From positions 1 to 64,000 of the forward strand of contig JAHBNG010000059.1 of NCBI GenBank assembly GCA_019217005.1: DNA of 64,000 nucleotides, written 5' to 3'. Below the pieces are notes generated by a model that did not search any database, was not told where the DNA came from, and saw only the letters and a list, made by a program, of their open reading frames with translations. The translations under genes were made by a program, and so were the position numbers. This DNA comes from Chloroflexi bacterium TSY. Lineage in GTDB: Bacteria; Chloroflexota; Anaerolineae; Caldilineales; Caldilineaceae. Numbering within the stretch: the stretch's first letter is position 1; each line of letters begins with the position of its first letter. Positions 46,818 to 57,140 of the stretch are shown here, in pieces.

Positions 46818-48312
46818 CTTTACTTTCTGGTAAAGGCTTGAGTGACAAAGGGCAAACCGAAAGGGGCGGAAAAAAGAATCCACCCTGAAAAAACGGGATA
46901 AAATGTAAAAATAGTGCTCGGCTAGTTTAAGCAGCGGCATTGAGGCGGCGATGAGCGAGAACGCCTTTAGGGAAATGGTGTGAAACCGAGGCCTTTTTCC
47001 GAAAGTCAGGGTCGAGTTGGTCAGGAGTTGGAAAAAGAGCACTCGAGAGAACACGGCGCAGCCTGCCGGGAGTGGATTGAGGCTCTCGAGCCCAGTAGCC
47101 AGTCGGTATGGGAGGAAGAGAAGCGGCTAAATGGGAAAGAAGATTGCCAGCCAGCAGCCCCAGTTCAGGTAAGCGGAAACAAGCCTCATCGGCATGAACA
47201 AATTGACGATGTAAGCCAATCATCTGCTTGGAAGCCAAGGGGGGATGTTCAACAGGCCAGCGTTCCAGGTAGACAAGATAAATGGTTTCAGGCTGCAAAG
47301 TCATAACGGTCGCCAAAACCAAAGGTGTGTTGTAGGCCGGATCCTGAATGACGTAAATCGAGTAGGTACGGTTGGCTGTATCCACCTTGGTTGTTCTGGG
47401 GACGAGATTGTGCCATGCTTGATAGCAAATCAGGCGACCACTATAGAGAAAGCGACCAGACGAGTCCGGAGTTGTAGCCTCGAGTCGCTTTCCCTTATAG
47501 CTGCGAGAGAGCGGTCGCACAATATCACCATATTCAGGTGGTCTGCCTTTTTTCTTTGCGTTTGGGGAACTCATTGCGGCGCACTGTGCAGTTAATCGCT
47601 TCCCGCAGGACAAATCGGTCTATGCCGCTTTCTAGCATTTCTCTGATTGTAAACCCGGCATCGACCACCGCCACTTCGTCTGACTCCAGTGATTTCTTCG
47701 TCTCTGTCAGCAGCTTTTCCGAAACTCACTTTCCTTTGTTCCAACCGTGCATCTCATGATTGCCTTGAGCAGTGGCACTCGCTTCCCGCCTATCTCCCCC
47801 GAGCTTATCATCACTCCAAAGATGAGCGCGGGCAATGCCCGACGAGCCGTTGAGTTATAGAGTCGGTTCACTTTCCCTTGCAGCTTCGGTCGCCAGAACC
47901 CTGTGATATCTATGCTTTTCACTCGGTACCCTTCTAACTTTTTTGCCTCCCATTCCCCCTTTCCACTTCTTCTTGCCACGACCCCAGCAGACTTGTGATA
48001 TCCCATGATCCATATCGAAAGCTCCACCAGCTTCGCCGGAGCTCCTCATCTTCAAACCCGCTTTCTTTCAATGCGCTATGGATTGCTCCTCGACTTTTCA
48101 GAAACGACCCATTCAGCATTGCCCACATCAGACGCATTACATTTACGTTTGTTCCCATCGGCGTTACTTGCAATACATTCATCAGTACTGCTATAGTTAT
48201 TTCTGGCGCGGTTAGCATTCCTTCCTCCTTTTTGGGTTCTCTACCTTTAGGATGAACTGCTAACCGCTTTTTGTCACATTTCTCATCTCTTTTCTTTTAC
48301 CAGAAAGTAAAG
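46818..48312 (-). mobile_element. IS4-superfamily element, copy 3, between permease genes
   Basis: A 1495-bp copy with ends CTTTACTTTCTGGTAAA and a 5-bp duplication TAAAA (46813-46817 and 48313-48317). Removal joins the two permease genes with an intergenic gap of about 24 bases holding AAAAGGAATACG as ribosome site. The transposase reads against the operon, which may reduce downstream expression. Confidence 0.92.
46927..48218 (-). pseudogene. IS4-type DDE transposase, frameshifted (copy 3)
   Basis: This copy is closest to copy 1. Breaks lie near 47960 (five G after SWQEEVER), near 47715 (one A lost: CGGAAAAGC against CGGAAAAAGC) and at the A6 tract near 47552 shared with copy 1. From 47613 on, the C-terminal frame is intact through YLERWPVEHPPLASKQMIG. 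Sharing the A6 tract with copy 1 shows that one copied from a source that already had it. Confidence 0.83.
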
Positions 48313-48330
48313 TAAAAAGGAATACGTTCT

Positions 48331-49239
48331 ATGACGGCTACAACCATACCATCGGGTGCAATCAGTGAACCAAAGCAGCGCAATCGATTTGCCGAGATCT
48401 TTTTCGGCATGACCCGAACCCTCTCGGGGAAGCTCGGCCTGACGTTGCTGATCTTTCATTTTCTATTGGCGATTTTGGCCCCCGTTCTTGTTCCCCACGA
48501 CCCGCTCCATGTTCCCGATTCTTCAGAAGGACTCAAACTAGCCGCACCCTCTTCTGAGCATCCCTTTGGCAATGACCGCATCGGGCGCGATGTGCTTTCA
48601 CGGACGATGATGGGGGGACGGATTGCACTGTTCGTGACAGTGATTGGCACTACGATTGCCATCTCTTGGAGTAGTATTGGCGGTATGCTGTTGGGTCTTA
48701 TCGGCGGTCGTCTCGATGAAGCCGTCATGCGTGTGGTGGATGCCGTGCAAGCGGTCCCATTCTTGTTATTTTTACTACTAATCATCGCCATCGTGGGAAC
48801 CGATACCTGGGTTCTAATTGCGACCCTGGGTTTTTTCTTTGGGGTCTCTCCCCTTCGCATCTTTCGCAATGCAACCCTAGATTTTGTGGCGCGTGACTTT
48901 CTAGTTGCAGCTCGCGCTCGAGGGGAGAATATGTGGACCATTCTGCGACGCGAACTGCTCCCCAACATTCTAGACATTGTTTTAGTTGAGGGTGCCATGC
49001 GCTGGTCGTGGATGCTGCTGGCTTTTAGCTCCCTCTCCTTCTTGGGGTTCGGTGTGGCCCCACCAACGCCCGACTGGGGTCTCATGATCTCTGATAGCCG
49101 CGGTGTATTATCCATCGCGCCGTGGTGGACATTTGCGCCTCTGTTGGCTCTTAGTTCGCTCATCATTGCCATTAACCTGACAGCGGATGCGCTTGCCAAA
49201 TCAACTGGTCTGGATCGAGCACAAGGCGCTCCAGTATAG
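48331..49239 (+). CDS. ABC transporter permease, DppC/OppC type
   Basis: The protein has 302 residues. N-terminal cytosolic tail, then TM1 (LGLTLLIFHFLLAILAPVLV), the DppC motif HPFGNDRIGRDVLSRTMMGG, and the EAA loop RARGENMWTILRRELLPNIL. It pairs with the DppB-type subunit to form the channel. It is followed after 60 bases by the fused ATPase gene. Confidence 0.93.
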   Translation: MTATTIPSGAISEPKQRNRFAEIFFGMTRTLSGKLGLTLLIFHFLLAILAPVLVPHDPLHVPDSSEGLKLAAPSSEHPFGNDRIGRDVLSRTMMGGRIALFVTVIGTTIAISWSSIGGMLLGLIGGRLDEAVMRVVDAVQAVPFLLFLLLIIAIVGTDTWVLIATLGFFFGVSPLRIFRNATLDFVARDFLVAARARGENMWTILRRELLPNILDIVLVEGAMRWSWMLLAFSSLSFLGFGVAPPTPDWGLMISDSRGVLSIAPWWTFAPLLALSSLIIAINLTADALAKSTGLDRAQGAPV

Positions 49240-49299
49240 AAAACGTAATACATGTTTTGTTTTCCCATCAGCTTGCCATAACCAAAAACAAGATTATTT

Positions 49300-51342
49300 A
49301 TGAATGAACATATAATTGAAATCAGTCATCTGTCGATAGGATACCGCAATCGCGCTGGAGACATTGTCCAAGTGTTGCGCGATATCGACCTAACCATAGA
49401 CCCTGGCGAGACGGTCGGCCTGGTGGGAGAAAGTGGCAGCGGCAAGAGCACGTTGGCCTTGGCCATGATGGCTTTTCTACGTTCAGGCAGCGAACTGTTA
49501 AATGGAGATGTGCGATTCTCTGGCATTGATCTCTTTGCGCTTTCTGATAGGAAGATCGAAGCCATGCGCGGCAAAGAGATTGCGTTGATTCCACAGAATG
49601 CTGGACAATCGTTGACGCCCACCATGAAGGTCGGGGCGCAAATCGAAGAAGCGCTGCGTCTCCACACAAACCTCATTGCTGCGGATCGAGCAGTTCGCGC
49701 CATTGAACTGCTGGGTTTGGTGCGCCTACCCTCTCCCGATGAACTGGCAGACCGTTACCCCCATGAGTTGTCTGGCGGTCAACAGCAGCGCGTGGCGGTT
49801 GCGATGGCGCTAGCCGGCGATGCACGTTTGCTCTTGCTCGATGAGCCAACAACCGGTCTCGATGTAACCACACAAGCCCATATTCTTGAACTGCTCAGCG
49901 ATATTGCCAAAGAGACCAATACGGCCATGGTCTATGTGAGCCACGACCTGGGTGTCATTGCGCGTGTCAGCCATCGAGTGGCGGTCATGTATGCCGGTGA
50001 AATCGTCGAAGATGGTCCCGCACGGGCTGTTTTTGCTCATCCCAATCATCCATATGCGCGTGGTCTGCTTAGCTCAATTCCTCGTTTAGATGATGAACAT
50101 CTGCCGCCATCGCTACCCGGTACCCCGCCTGCTGTCGGCTCAATTTTAGCCGGTTGCGCCTTTCGTGACCGCTGTGCTTTTGCCACCGAAATTTGCACCA
50201 CCGATGCCCCGGCACTGATTGCAATTCAAGGGTCAAATCCGGTTCATAAAATTCGCTGTCACCATTGGGAAGAGGTACTTCAAACAAAGATGGCGCGTGA
50301 CGGGAGCGCAGTTGAACGATATGCGGCCAATGGCAACGAAAAGCCCTTGCTCTCTATGAGTGATGTGGCGATCACATACTTCAAGCCTCGCTTGCTCGAT
50401 GCGCTATTTCGAATCCAAGAACCGCCTCATACAGTTGACAATATTTCTCTCGACATACACCAAGGCGAGACGATTGCCCTGGTTGGCGAATCTGGTTCGG
50501 GGAAGTCCACAATCATTCGCACGATTGCAGGCTTAAAGCCGCCCAAAACGGGTACGATTACGTACGATGGTCAAGATTTAACCTTGAGTGTTGATCGTCG
50601 AGATCGTGATTTACGACGGCGGATTCAGCTGATTTTCCAGAATCCAGACGCATCGCTCAATCCGCGGCAAACGGTGGCGGAAATTTTAGCCATGCCGTTG
50701 CGTCTTTACTTTGGAGATAGTCCCTCGGAGATTGAGGTAAAATCGCGCGAAATACTGCGACGTGTACGGCTCGGTGAGCATTATTTAGAGCGTTATCCAG
50801 CACAGCTTTCGGGTGGTGAAAAGCAGCGCGTCGCAATCGCGCGCGCGTTTGTGGCTGATCCAGAATTGATCTTATGTGACGAAGTGACCTCTGCGTTGGA
50901 TGTATCGGTCCAAGCTGCTGTACTTGATCTGCTCTACGAATTGAAGAGTGAGCAAGATGCGACCTATATCTTTATTTCGCACGATTTGGCCGTCGTGCGG
51001 GCAGTAGCAGATCGGGTGGCGGTTCTCTATCAGGGGCGGCTCTGCGAAGTTGGTCCTGTTGACGCCATTTACGCTCCCCCCTTCCACCCATACACAGAGA
51101 CGCTAGTCGGAGCGGTGCTAGAACCAGACCCCGACACCGAACCAGTCCTATTGGCAGGTGATACGCCCGAGTCGTCCCCGCCGGCCCAAGGCTGTCCGTT
51201 CCAACGTCGCTGCCCCCATCGGCTTGGTGATATCTGTGATATGGAGTCGCCGCCTTGGCAAGCGCAGAGTGATGGACACATGATCCGGTGTCACATTCCA
51301 TTAGCTGAATTGGAACCGACGCAAGTAGGTGTTGTTGAGTAG
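49300..51342 (+). CDS. Fused DppD-DppF-type ABC ATPase
   Basis: The protein has 680 residues and two complete nucleotide-binding domains. The first has Walker A GESGSGKSTLAL (about residue 46), signature LSGGQQQRV, Walker B LLLLDEPTTGLD and a C-terminal oligopeptide-type cysteine region (GCAFRDRCAFATEIC). The second has GESGSGKSTIIRT (about 395), LSGGEKQRV, LILCDEVTSALD and GCPFQRRCPHRLGDIC. The Cys regions may hold the Fe-S cluster known in DppD/OppD. The two ATPases are usually separate genes; fusion is found in some lineages. The 3' end overlaps the convergent kinase gene by 52 bases. Confidence 0.93.
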   Translation: MNEHIIEISHLSIGYRNRAGDIVQVLRDIDLTIDPGETVGLVGESGSGKSTLALAMMAFLRSGSELLNGDVRFSGIDLFALSDRKIEAMRGKEIALIPQNAGQSLTPTMKVGAQIEEALRLHTNLIAADRAVRAIELLGLVRLPSPDELADRYPHELSGGQQQRVAVAMALAGDARLLLLDEPTTGLDVTTQAHILELLSDIAKETNTAMVYVSHDLGVIARVSHRVAVMYAGEIVEDGPARAVFAHPNHPYARGLLSSIPRLDDEHLPPSLPGTPPAVGSILAGCAFRDRCAFATEICTTDAPALIAIQGSNPVHKIRCHHWEEVLQTKMARDGSAVERYAANGNEKPLLSMSDVAITYFKPRLLDALFRIQEPPHTVDNISLDIHQGETIALVGESGSGKSTIIRTIAGLKPPKTGTITYDGQDLTLSVDRRDRDLRRRIQLIFQNPDASLNPRQTVAEILAMPLRLYFGDSPSEIEVKSREILRRVRLGEHYLERYPAQLSGGEKQRVAIARAFVADPELILCDEVTSALDVSVQAAVLDLLYELKSEQDATYIFISHDLAVVRAVADRVAVLYQGRLCEVGPVDAIYAPPFHPYTETLVGAVLEPDPDTEPVLLAGDTPESSPPAQGCPFQRRCPHRLGDICDMESPPWQAQSDGHMIRCHIPLAELEPTQVGVVE

Positions 51343-53781
51343 CTACAATTCTTTAGCACCGTCACCAACTCTGGTATTTGAATTGGTTTGCTGAGGTAGT
51401 CATTCATCCCCTCATCTAGGCAAATTTCGCGATCACCCGCCATTGCGTTCGCTGTCATCGCGACAATGAAGGGCGTTCGCTCATAGCACGCAACGCGACG
51501 AATTTCGCGCGTGGCCGTCAATCCATCCATATTCGGCATCTGCACGTCCATCAAGATCAGATCATAAGGTTGGCGTTCTAATGCCGCCAGAACTTCATAA
51601 CCATCCTGGGCTACGTCTGCGTGATAACCCAACCGGCGCAGAATCTGGAGTGCCAACATGCGATTCACGGCATTATCTTCGGCCAGAAGGATACGCAGTG
51701 GGTACTGTAGGGCCATTTGCTTGTGTTGCATGAGAAAGCTGCTTTGCCGACCCACAGATGCGTCTGCTTGTTTGGAGGTTGATGCATCTTCCGTCTGCAT
51801 CGTGAAATAAAAGGTGGAACCACCTCCATCGACCCCATCACTCTCAACCCAAATTCGTCCCCCCATCAGCTCACACAAACGTTTGCTGATCGCCAACCCC
51901 AATCCTGCTCCGTGATATTGCCGATTCAGGGTTCCATCTATCTGACTGAAGGGTTGAAAGATTTGATGAAAATGCTCCGGTTGAATGCCCATCCCTGTGT
52001 CCTTGATCGCAAAGAGCAACTCAATTCGAAGATCGGCACTTGAATGAACGCTCTGGTTTGCGGAGTCAGTAAATGAAGGACAAGAGGGGTGGTTCAAAAT
52101 TAGGTTTACACTTTTGATATATAGACAAAAATCTATATGAGACCGTTTTCTCTCTGAGAACCGGCGAAATCAGAGAATATAAACGTTCTTTCTGTTTCTA
52201 AAAGTGTAAACCTATCTATCCAGCTAAAATGAACCACCCCGGACAAGAAACCGTTAAATTCACCGAGCCATTTTCAGTAAACTTTATTGCGTTATTCAAC
52301 AGATTGAGTAGGATCTGACGGAGGCGTGCAATGTCTCCCAGAATGATATCTGGGATTCGTCTATCGATGGCGTAAGTAATGGTCAATCCTTGCTTCGCAG
52401 CTTCTGCCTGCAATATGTCCATCACGCTGCTTACGCATTTGTCTAGGTTGAGGGGTTGTTGTTCCAGATTGAGCTTGTTTGCTTCGATCAGTGAAAGATC
52501 GAGAATATCATTGATGATGTGGAGCAAGAGTTCGCTGCTATAGAGAACGGTTTCCGCCTGCTCGCGCTGCAGAGGAGATAGCGCAGAGTCGAGGAGAAGA
52601 TTGGTCATCCCGATGACGGCATTCATCGGAGTACGAATTTCGTGACTCATATTGGCCAAGAAGATGCTCTTCGCCGCGTTTGCAGATTCTGCTTCGGTCC
52701 GGGCTTCTTGCGTGGCTTTGAAGTTGCGGAGCTTTTCAAGGGTGGCGCCGAGAAAGGTGGCCACATTGAGGAGCAATCGTTCATCTTGCGCATCATACGC
52801 GTCATATTCATCGTAGCCGACGTTGATCGTACCAACGACACGCTCTCCGATCAGCATCGGTGCAATCAGAACCGAACGTATTCCCAGAGAGTTTGACAAC
52901 TTTTTGCCTAAGGGTCCAGCCGTTTCTGCTTTGGGAAAATTGTAGACTCGCTTGTCGATGAGCACAGTTTCGACTTCAGTACCCTTCAATGGGAAGACCA
53001 TTCCAGTCGGAATATCTCCACTTGCGCCACTCAGCGTTTTGACTTTTAGGCACTCCCCTGTCTCATCGGGCTCAGTTATGGTCGTTCGTTTGGAGGGGAC
53101 AATCCGAGGCATAAATTGGGTAACATGAAAAAGGACTTCCTCTTCGGTATCTGCCAAGCTCATTTGCCGATACATCTCGTTCAGCAACGTCAGACGGTCA
53201 GCCTGGTGCTTCAACTCGTCAATTGCTGTTTGCGCCTCAGTTAGATGGCGGCGTGACTGAATTCTCGCGGCGAGCAGTGAAGCGATTTGCGACAGGAGAA
53301 ACTGATGCCTTACAGAGTAAGCGTTGGCCGTTTTGCTCCCTACATTCAGTGTGCCGATCACTTTCCCCTCTGTAATCAAAGGAGCGAGCATCACAGTTTG
53401 CATTCCGCCTGTGGTCTTGGCTGTTGCCCCAGAACGAACAATAACATGACGCCGTTGGATCGTTTCTTGGATGGCGAGATTGTCCTTCAAGGCAAGGCGC
53501 GTACCAACTTGTGCGCTCCCCAATTCACCCCAAAGCGCAATCAGCTCAACCCACTGCATTCCCACGTCCAACAATGTTATACTCACTCGGTCCGACGGAA
53601 TAATCTGCGGCACGTAGTTTGTCGTGATATTAAAGAGCTCTTCTTCGCTTTGGGCGGCGTTCAAATGAGTGGTCATCGCATCAAGCCGGGCAAACTGCTG
53701 AGCAATGGCTTGCTCACTTTCAGAAAATGAATTTACAGTTGTCATATGTCCTGTTGCTTCTTTACGTATCTTGTCACTCAT
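51291..53781 (-). pseudogene. GAF-containing hybrid histidine kinase split by MITE B
   Basis: Two fragments (52242-53781 and 51291-52085) make one protein of about 775 residues: two GAF domains (about 25-165 and 200-340), HisKA with [20 protein letters not shown], a HATPase domain, and a receiver with the Asp in LILMDVQMPNMDG. MITE B plus its duplication sits inside the HATPase domain; removing it rejoins SVNLTVSC and PSFTDSANQS in frame. The ATPase G boxes (DTGMGI, GAGLGLAIS) lie on the far side, so the split kinase cannot be active. The N-terminus has several candidate starts; GGTGA eight bases before 53781 favours that one. It is a soluble kinase. Confidence 0.88.
52086..52241. mobile_element. 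MITE B, copy 3, inside the hybrid kinase gene
   Basis: A 156-bp copy (one extra A compared with copies 1 and 2) with ends GGGGTGGTTC / GAACCACCCC and a perfect 8-bp duplication GGACAAGA (52078-52085 and 52242-52249). Confidence 0.93.
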
Positions 53782-54133
53782 TCCACTGGTCACCGCCCGA
53801 GAAATCGTCTTGGAGAAAAAAATATGGGAGTGTGTACATTATATCATAAACGGTTCAAACTTATCTCTACAAACACTTTGCCAAACATCAGTAATTGCCC
53901 GTACTTCGCCCGTCTATCGCTAGCTGAAATATGTTCTTTTGAGGCTACTTCTTGACGAACAGCATGTGCATTTCATGTGGTTGACGTACGAAGAAAGACC
54001 GGTAGGGAGTTTGATCCAACCCATTGATATGATACAATTGAACTCCTAAACCAATCCAAACAATTAGCGTTGTTCTCAATTAAGCTCAAGTAATAGCCTC
54101 ATCACATATACCATACCAACCAAGGAGAAACCA
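53782..54133. promoter_or_regulatory. Divergent region between kinase and binding-protein genes
   Basis: This 352-bp gap holds no gene. Near 54018-54045 on the plus strand TTGATC and GATACAAT could form a promoter for the second binding protein; the spacing is acceptable but the match is weak. AAGGAGA precedes the ATG at 54134. Confidence 0.4.
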
Positions 54134-55921
54134 ATGAAAACCCGTCTCAATCTGCTGATCTCATTGCTGTTAGCAGTGGGTCTGATTCTCAGTGCCTGCG
54201 GTGCGCCTGCCGCTGCACCCGCAACAGAGAGCAATACGACCAATGCAGCTGCTGATGCTGTCCCCGCTGACGTACCGCAGGAGTTACGCGTGGCCTCGCC
54301 TTTCTTTTCTGGCCAAGCAGGTGGCGATATGGCTGAACTCGACCCACCGCGACGTGGCACGTGGTCCTTTCACTCGTTGCTTTGGGCACCGTTGGTCTGG
54401 GGTGATACAGCAGGCAATCCCAATCCAGAAAAAAGTCTGGCCCGGTCTTGGGAGATCAGTGAAGATGGGACTGTTTATACCTTTCACCTGCGCCCGGACG
54501 CCGTCTACTCAGATGGAACACCCATCACCGCACGTGATGTCGTCCTCGATTTCGGACACTATGCCATGCTCATGCATCCTGAAGCGCGGGGCTATCGCGA
54601 CAACTTTGGCACCGGTCGCCGCCTCTACTTTGACATTGTTGGCTTTATGGAATTCCTGGACGACAACCCGTACGAAGAATTTGGTACTGGTGAAGAAGGA
54701 GCTATCCCTGGCATCGTGGCTCTAGATGATCATACTGTTGAGATTACACTGGAACAGCCCGCCGAAAATTTCATTCGGCGCTTGGCAGCGGCCTTTGCTG
54801 TCTTCAAGCCTGAAGATCTATGGGCCGGGGCAGATGCCGAGTACGATCTGCTCGATTATTGGACAACCAAAGCCGCCGCGTCCGGACCTTACAAGATTAG
54901 CGAGGCAGTTCCAGGTGAAAGCTATACAATGGTGCCCAACGAAAATTACTTCGGCCCCAAACCTACCATCGAAAAGATCACTGTGCTTCACGTCAGTGAT
55001 GATGTCAACACAATTCTGACGGCTTTTGGCAATCAGGAACTGGACATGGTGAATTTTGCGATTACCGGCGACTTTGCGCGTCAAGCCTATGGCGATGCCA
55101 TTCTGAATCCGCAACTGGTTGAGATCCCAACTTGGATTGTAGAGCAATTCTGGGTTACGCCCAATGTGCCGTTGGATGATGTGCACGTACGCCGCGCTTT
55201 CTCTATGGCGATTGACAAGGATACCCTGATCAAAATTCTCAACGCCGGTGCAGAACTGCCGCTCCACCGTCGCGTCAACATGCACCGCAATCCGGGTGTG
55301 CCGCATTGTGTCGAAGAGACTGCTGCGGTCACGGCACTGCCCTTTGACCCCGAAGCAGCCAAGGCCGAATTAGAACAGTCTGAATACTACCCAGACGTTT
55401 TGGACATGGAAATTCATATGCTCTCCCGCCGCCCAGACCAGTTAGTCCAGTTGGAAGCGGTTCAAAAAATGTTGCAGGACAATCTCGGATTGACCAATAT
55501 CACTATCCACACCGAAGAAGTGGCAGATATGATGAATCCACCCTTTCCATTACATCTTTGGCTGAACAATCAGCAGCCGTGGTATGCAGATATCACCGAC
55601 ACATTGCGCAACATGGCGTTCTTCATCCGCGACGAACCTTGGCAGCCGGATGAACACCGAGCGTTTGTCGATACGGCCTATATTCCAGAACTACGCACAA
55701 CGGTGGAAGAATCCATAACAGAAACAGATCCGGCTGTACGCTGTGAGCTAATCGCCAAAGCCGGTCAAATCTGGAACGATGAGGTCTTCTCACTTGATTT
55801 TGGGATTCCGGTTGCCTACTATCTGATTGCACCATGGGTACAGGGTGAATTGGAGTGGTATCAGAACGCGGGGCAAGGCAAACCGCTCAATATTGAAGAT
55901 TGGTCGATTGGGGCGAGATAA
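54134..55921 (+). CDS. ABC transporter substrate-binding lipoprotein, family 5 (orphan)
   Basis: The protein has 595 residues with lipobox ILSAC, then an Ala/Thr-rich linker. SBP_bac_5 features: LARSWEISEDGTVYTFHLRP, YSDGTPITARDVVLDFGHYA and VRRAFSMAIDKDTLIKILNA. It is longer than the binding protein at 44026 and clearly a different paralogue. No permease genes follow, so it probably serves the permease encoded at 45.8-51.3 kb or another one elsewhere. The next gene (APH-type kinase) is 63 bases on. Confidence 0.9.
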   Translation: MKTRLNLLISLLLAVGLILSACGAPAAAPATESNTTNAAADAVPADVPQELRVASPFFSGQAGGDMAELDPPRRGTWSFHSLLWAPLVWGDTAGNPNPEKSLARSWEISEDGTVYTFHLRPDAVYSDGTPITARDVVLDFGHYAMLMHPEARGYRDNFGTGRRLYFDIVGFMEFLDDNPYEEFGTGEEGAIPGIVALDDHTVEITLEQPAENFIRRLAAAFAVFKPEDLWAGADAEYDLLDYWTTKAAASGPYKISEAVPGESYTMVPNENYFGPKPTIEKITVLHVSDDVNTILTAFGNQELDMVNFAITGDFARQAYGDAILNPQLVEIPTWIVEQFWVTPNVPLDDVHVRRAFSMAIDKDTLIKILNAGAELPLHRRVNMHRNPGVPHCVEETAAVTALPFDPEAAKAELEQSEYYPDVLDMEIHMLSRRPDQLVQLEAVQKMLQDNLGLTNITIHTEEVADMMNPPFPLHLWLNNQQPWYADITDTLRNMAFFIRDEPWQPDEHRAFVDTAYIPELRTTVEESITETDPAVRCELIAKAGQIWNDEVFSLDFGIPVAYYLIAPWVQGELEWYQNAGQGKPLNIEDWSIGAR

Positions 55922-55984
55922 TCCAAAAACTTACTGGCTCAATTTGACAAATACCAAAAGGAGTAGTGTCTGCTGAATACGAAG

Positions 55985-57094
55985 ATGGATGTAGAATCTC
56001 AAATACGGACAATCGATCAAGAAACACTCGCACCGATCGTTCGGAAGGTCCTGAAAGTTGAATCCATTGAAGTGACCCAATGGCAACATCAACCGTTACA
56101 AGGGGGAACAGTAAGTCTTGTCTATCTTTTCAACGGAGAGTGTCGCACCCATTCTCTAGATTCTTTTCCGGATAATCAAACGACAACCATCCCTTGGTCG
56201 GTCGTTCTCAAAATCCAGCGCCAATGGGAGCGGGGTGGAGATCCGGAATGTTGGGAACGGGAAATGATGCTCTACCAATCAGAGCTGTTCAATACGTTGC
56301 CCGACACCCTTACGGTGCCCTGTTGTTTTGATATCATCCAAAAAGATCAAAACGAAATTTGGTATTGGATGGAGGCTGTGACAGGTAAGACAGATACGCG
56401 GATGTCGTTAGAAGATTATTGTCTAGCGGCTCGTCACCTCGCCCACTTCCAGGGGCGGTTCCTTGTCGGGCAATCTCTTCCACCTTATTCATGGTTTAGT
56501 ACACGCCGCTGGATTGCGAACACGGTTTCAAATTGGGGCACTGGCGCGGTTCCTTGGCTTCAGAGGTACCGACAGCTATCTCAACCAGAACGTATTTTCT
56601 CCCCAGATATCATTGAGGAAACCATACAGCTTTGGCAAACGCGCGACGCGCTTCTTGATATCGTCGATAGTTTACCGCGTACCGTCTGTCACCGTGACTA
56701 TAATGCAGGCAACTTATTTGTGCGAAGAGATGAAAACATTGGTGAGCAGACTTCGGTAATCGATTGGGATTGTACGGGGATAGGCGCAATTGGAGAAGAT
56801 ATTGCCGATATGGTCGGGGAAGCTTTAATTTTTTATGATTTTGATCTTGGACAGGCAGAAGAGTTAAAAGAGTCTGTCCTTTCACATTATTACACGGGAT
56901 TATGCGAAGCGGGGTGGCAAGGTGATCGACAGCTGCTTCGGCTAAGTTATGCCGTACACTCACCCCTTCAATGGTGTTTTCGGGTTGTGTGTCGGGCACA
57001 GAATACAGATAATCAGGCACTATTGAAGCGTTATGCCCAAGTGCTCCGTTTCATGCTAAATCAGGCCCGAGAAGTGCCTCTGCTTGCTACCTAA
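55985..57094 (+). CDS. Aminoglycoside phosphotransferase/choline kinase-family protein
   Basis: The protein has 369 residues in a kinase-like APH fold. The catalytic loop TVCHRDYNAGNLFVR (HxDxxxxN) and the metal Asp in SVIDWDCTGIGAIGEDIADM are present; the N-lobe carries PWSVVLKIQRQWERGGDPEC with the ATP lysine. The substrate is unknown: homologues phosphorylate aminoglycosides, choline, homoserine or sugars. The ATG has no close ribosome site; AAGGAGTAG lies 20 bases upstream. It ends 24 bp before the DUF1670 unit. Confidence 0.85.
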   Translation: MDVESQIRTIDQETLAPIVRKVLKVESIEVTQWQHQPLQGGTVSLVYLFNGECRTHSLDSFPDNQTTTIPWSVVLKIQRQWERGGDPECWEREMMLYQSELFNTLPDTLTVPCCFDIIQKDQNEIWYWMEAVTGKTDTRMSLEDYCLAARHLAHFQGRFLVGQSLPPYSWFSTRRWIANTVSNWGTGAVPWLQRYRQLSQPERIFSPDIIEETIQLWQTRDALLDIVDSLPRTVCHRDYNAGNLFVRRDENIGEQTSVIDWDCTGIGAIGEDIADMVGEALIFYDFDLGQAEELKESVLSHYYTGLCEAGWQGDRQLLRLSYAVHSPLQWCFRVVCRAQNTDNQALLKRYAQVLRFMLNQAREVPLLAT

Positions 57095-57140
57095 AGCGAA
57101 GTCTCTTTGAAAACGGAAATAGTGACATTTGTCACAGTAA

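Noticed and set aside
48456..49268. 270-residue minus-strand ORF opposite the DppC-type permease
   Set aside because: Basic, low-complexity translation caused by the codon bias of the true gene.
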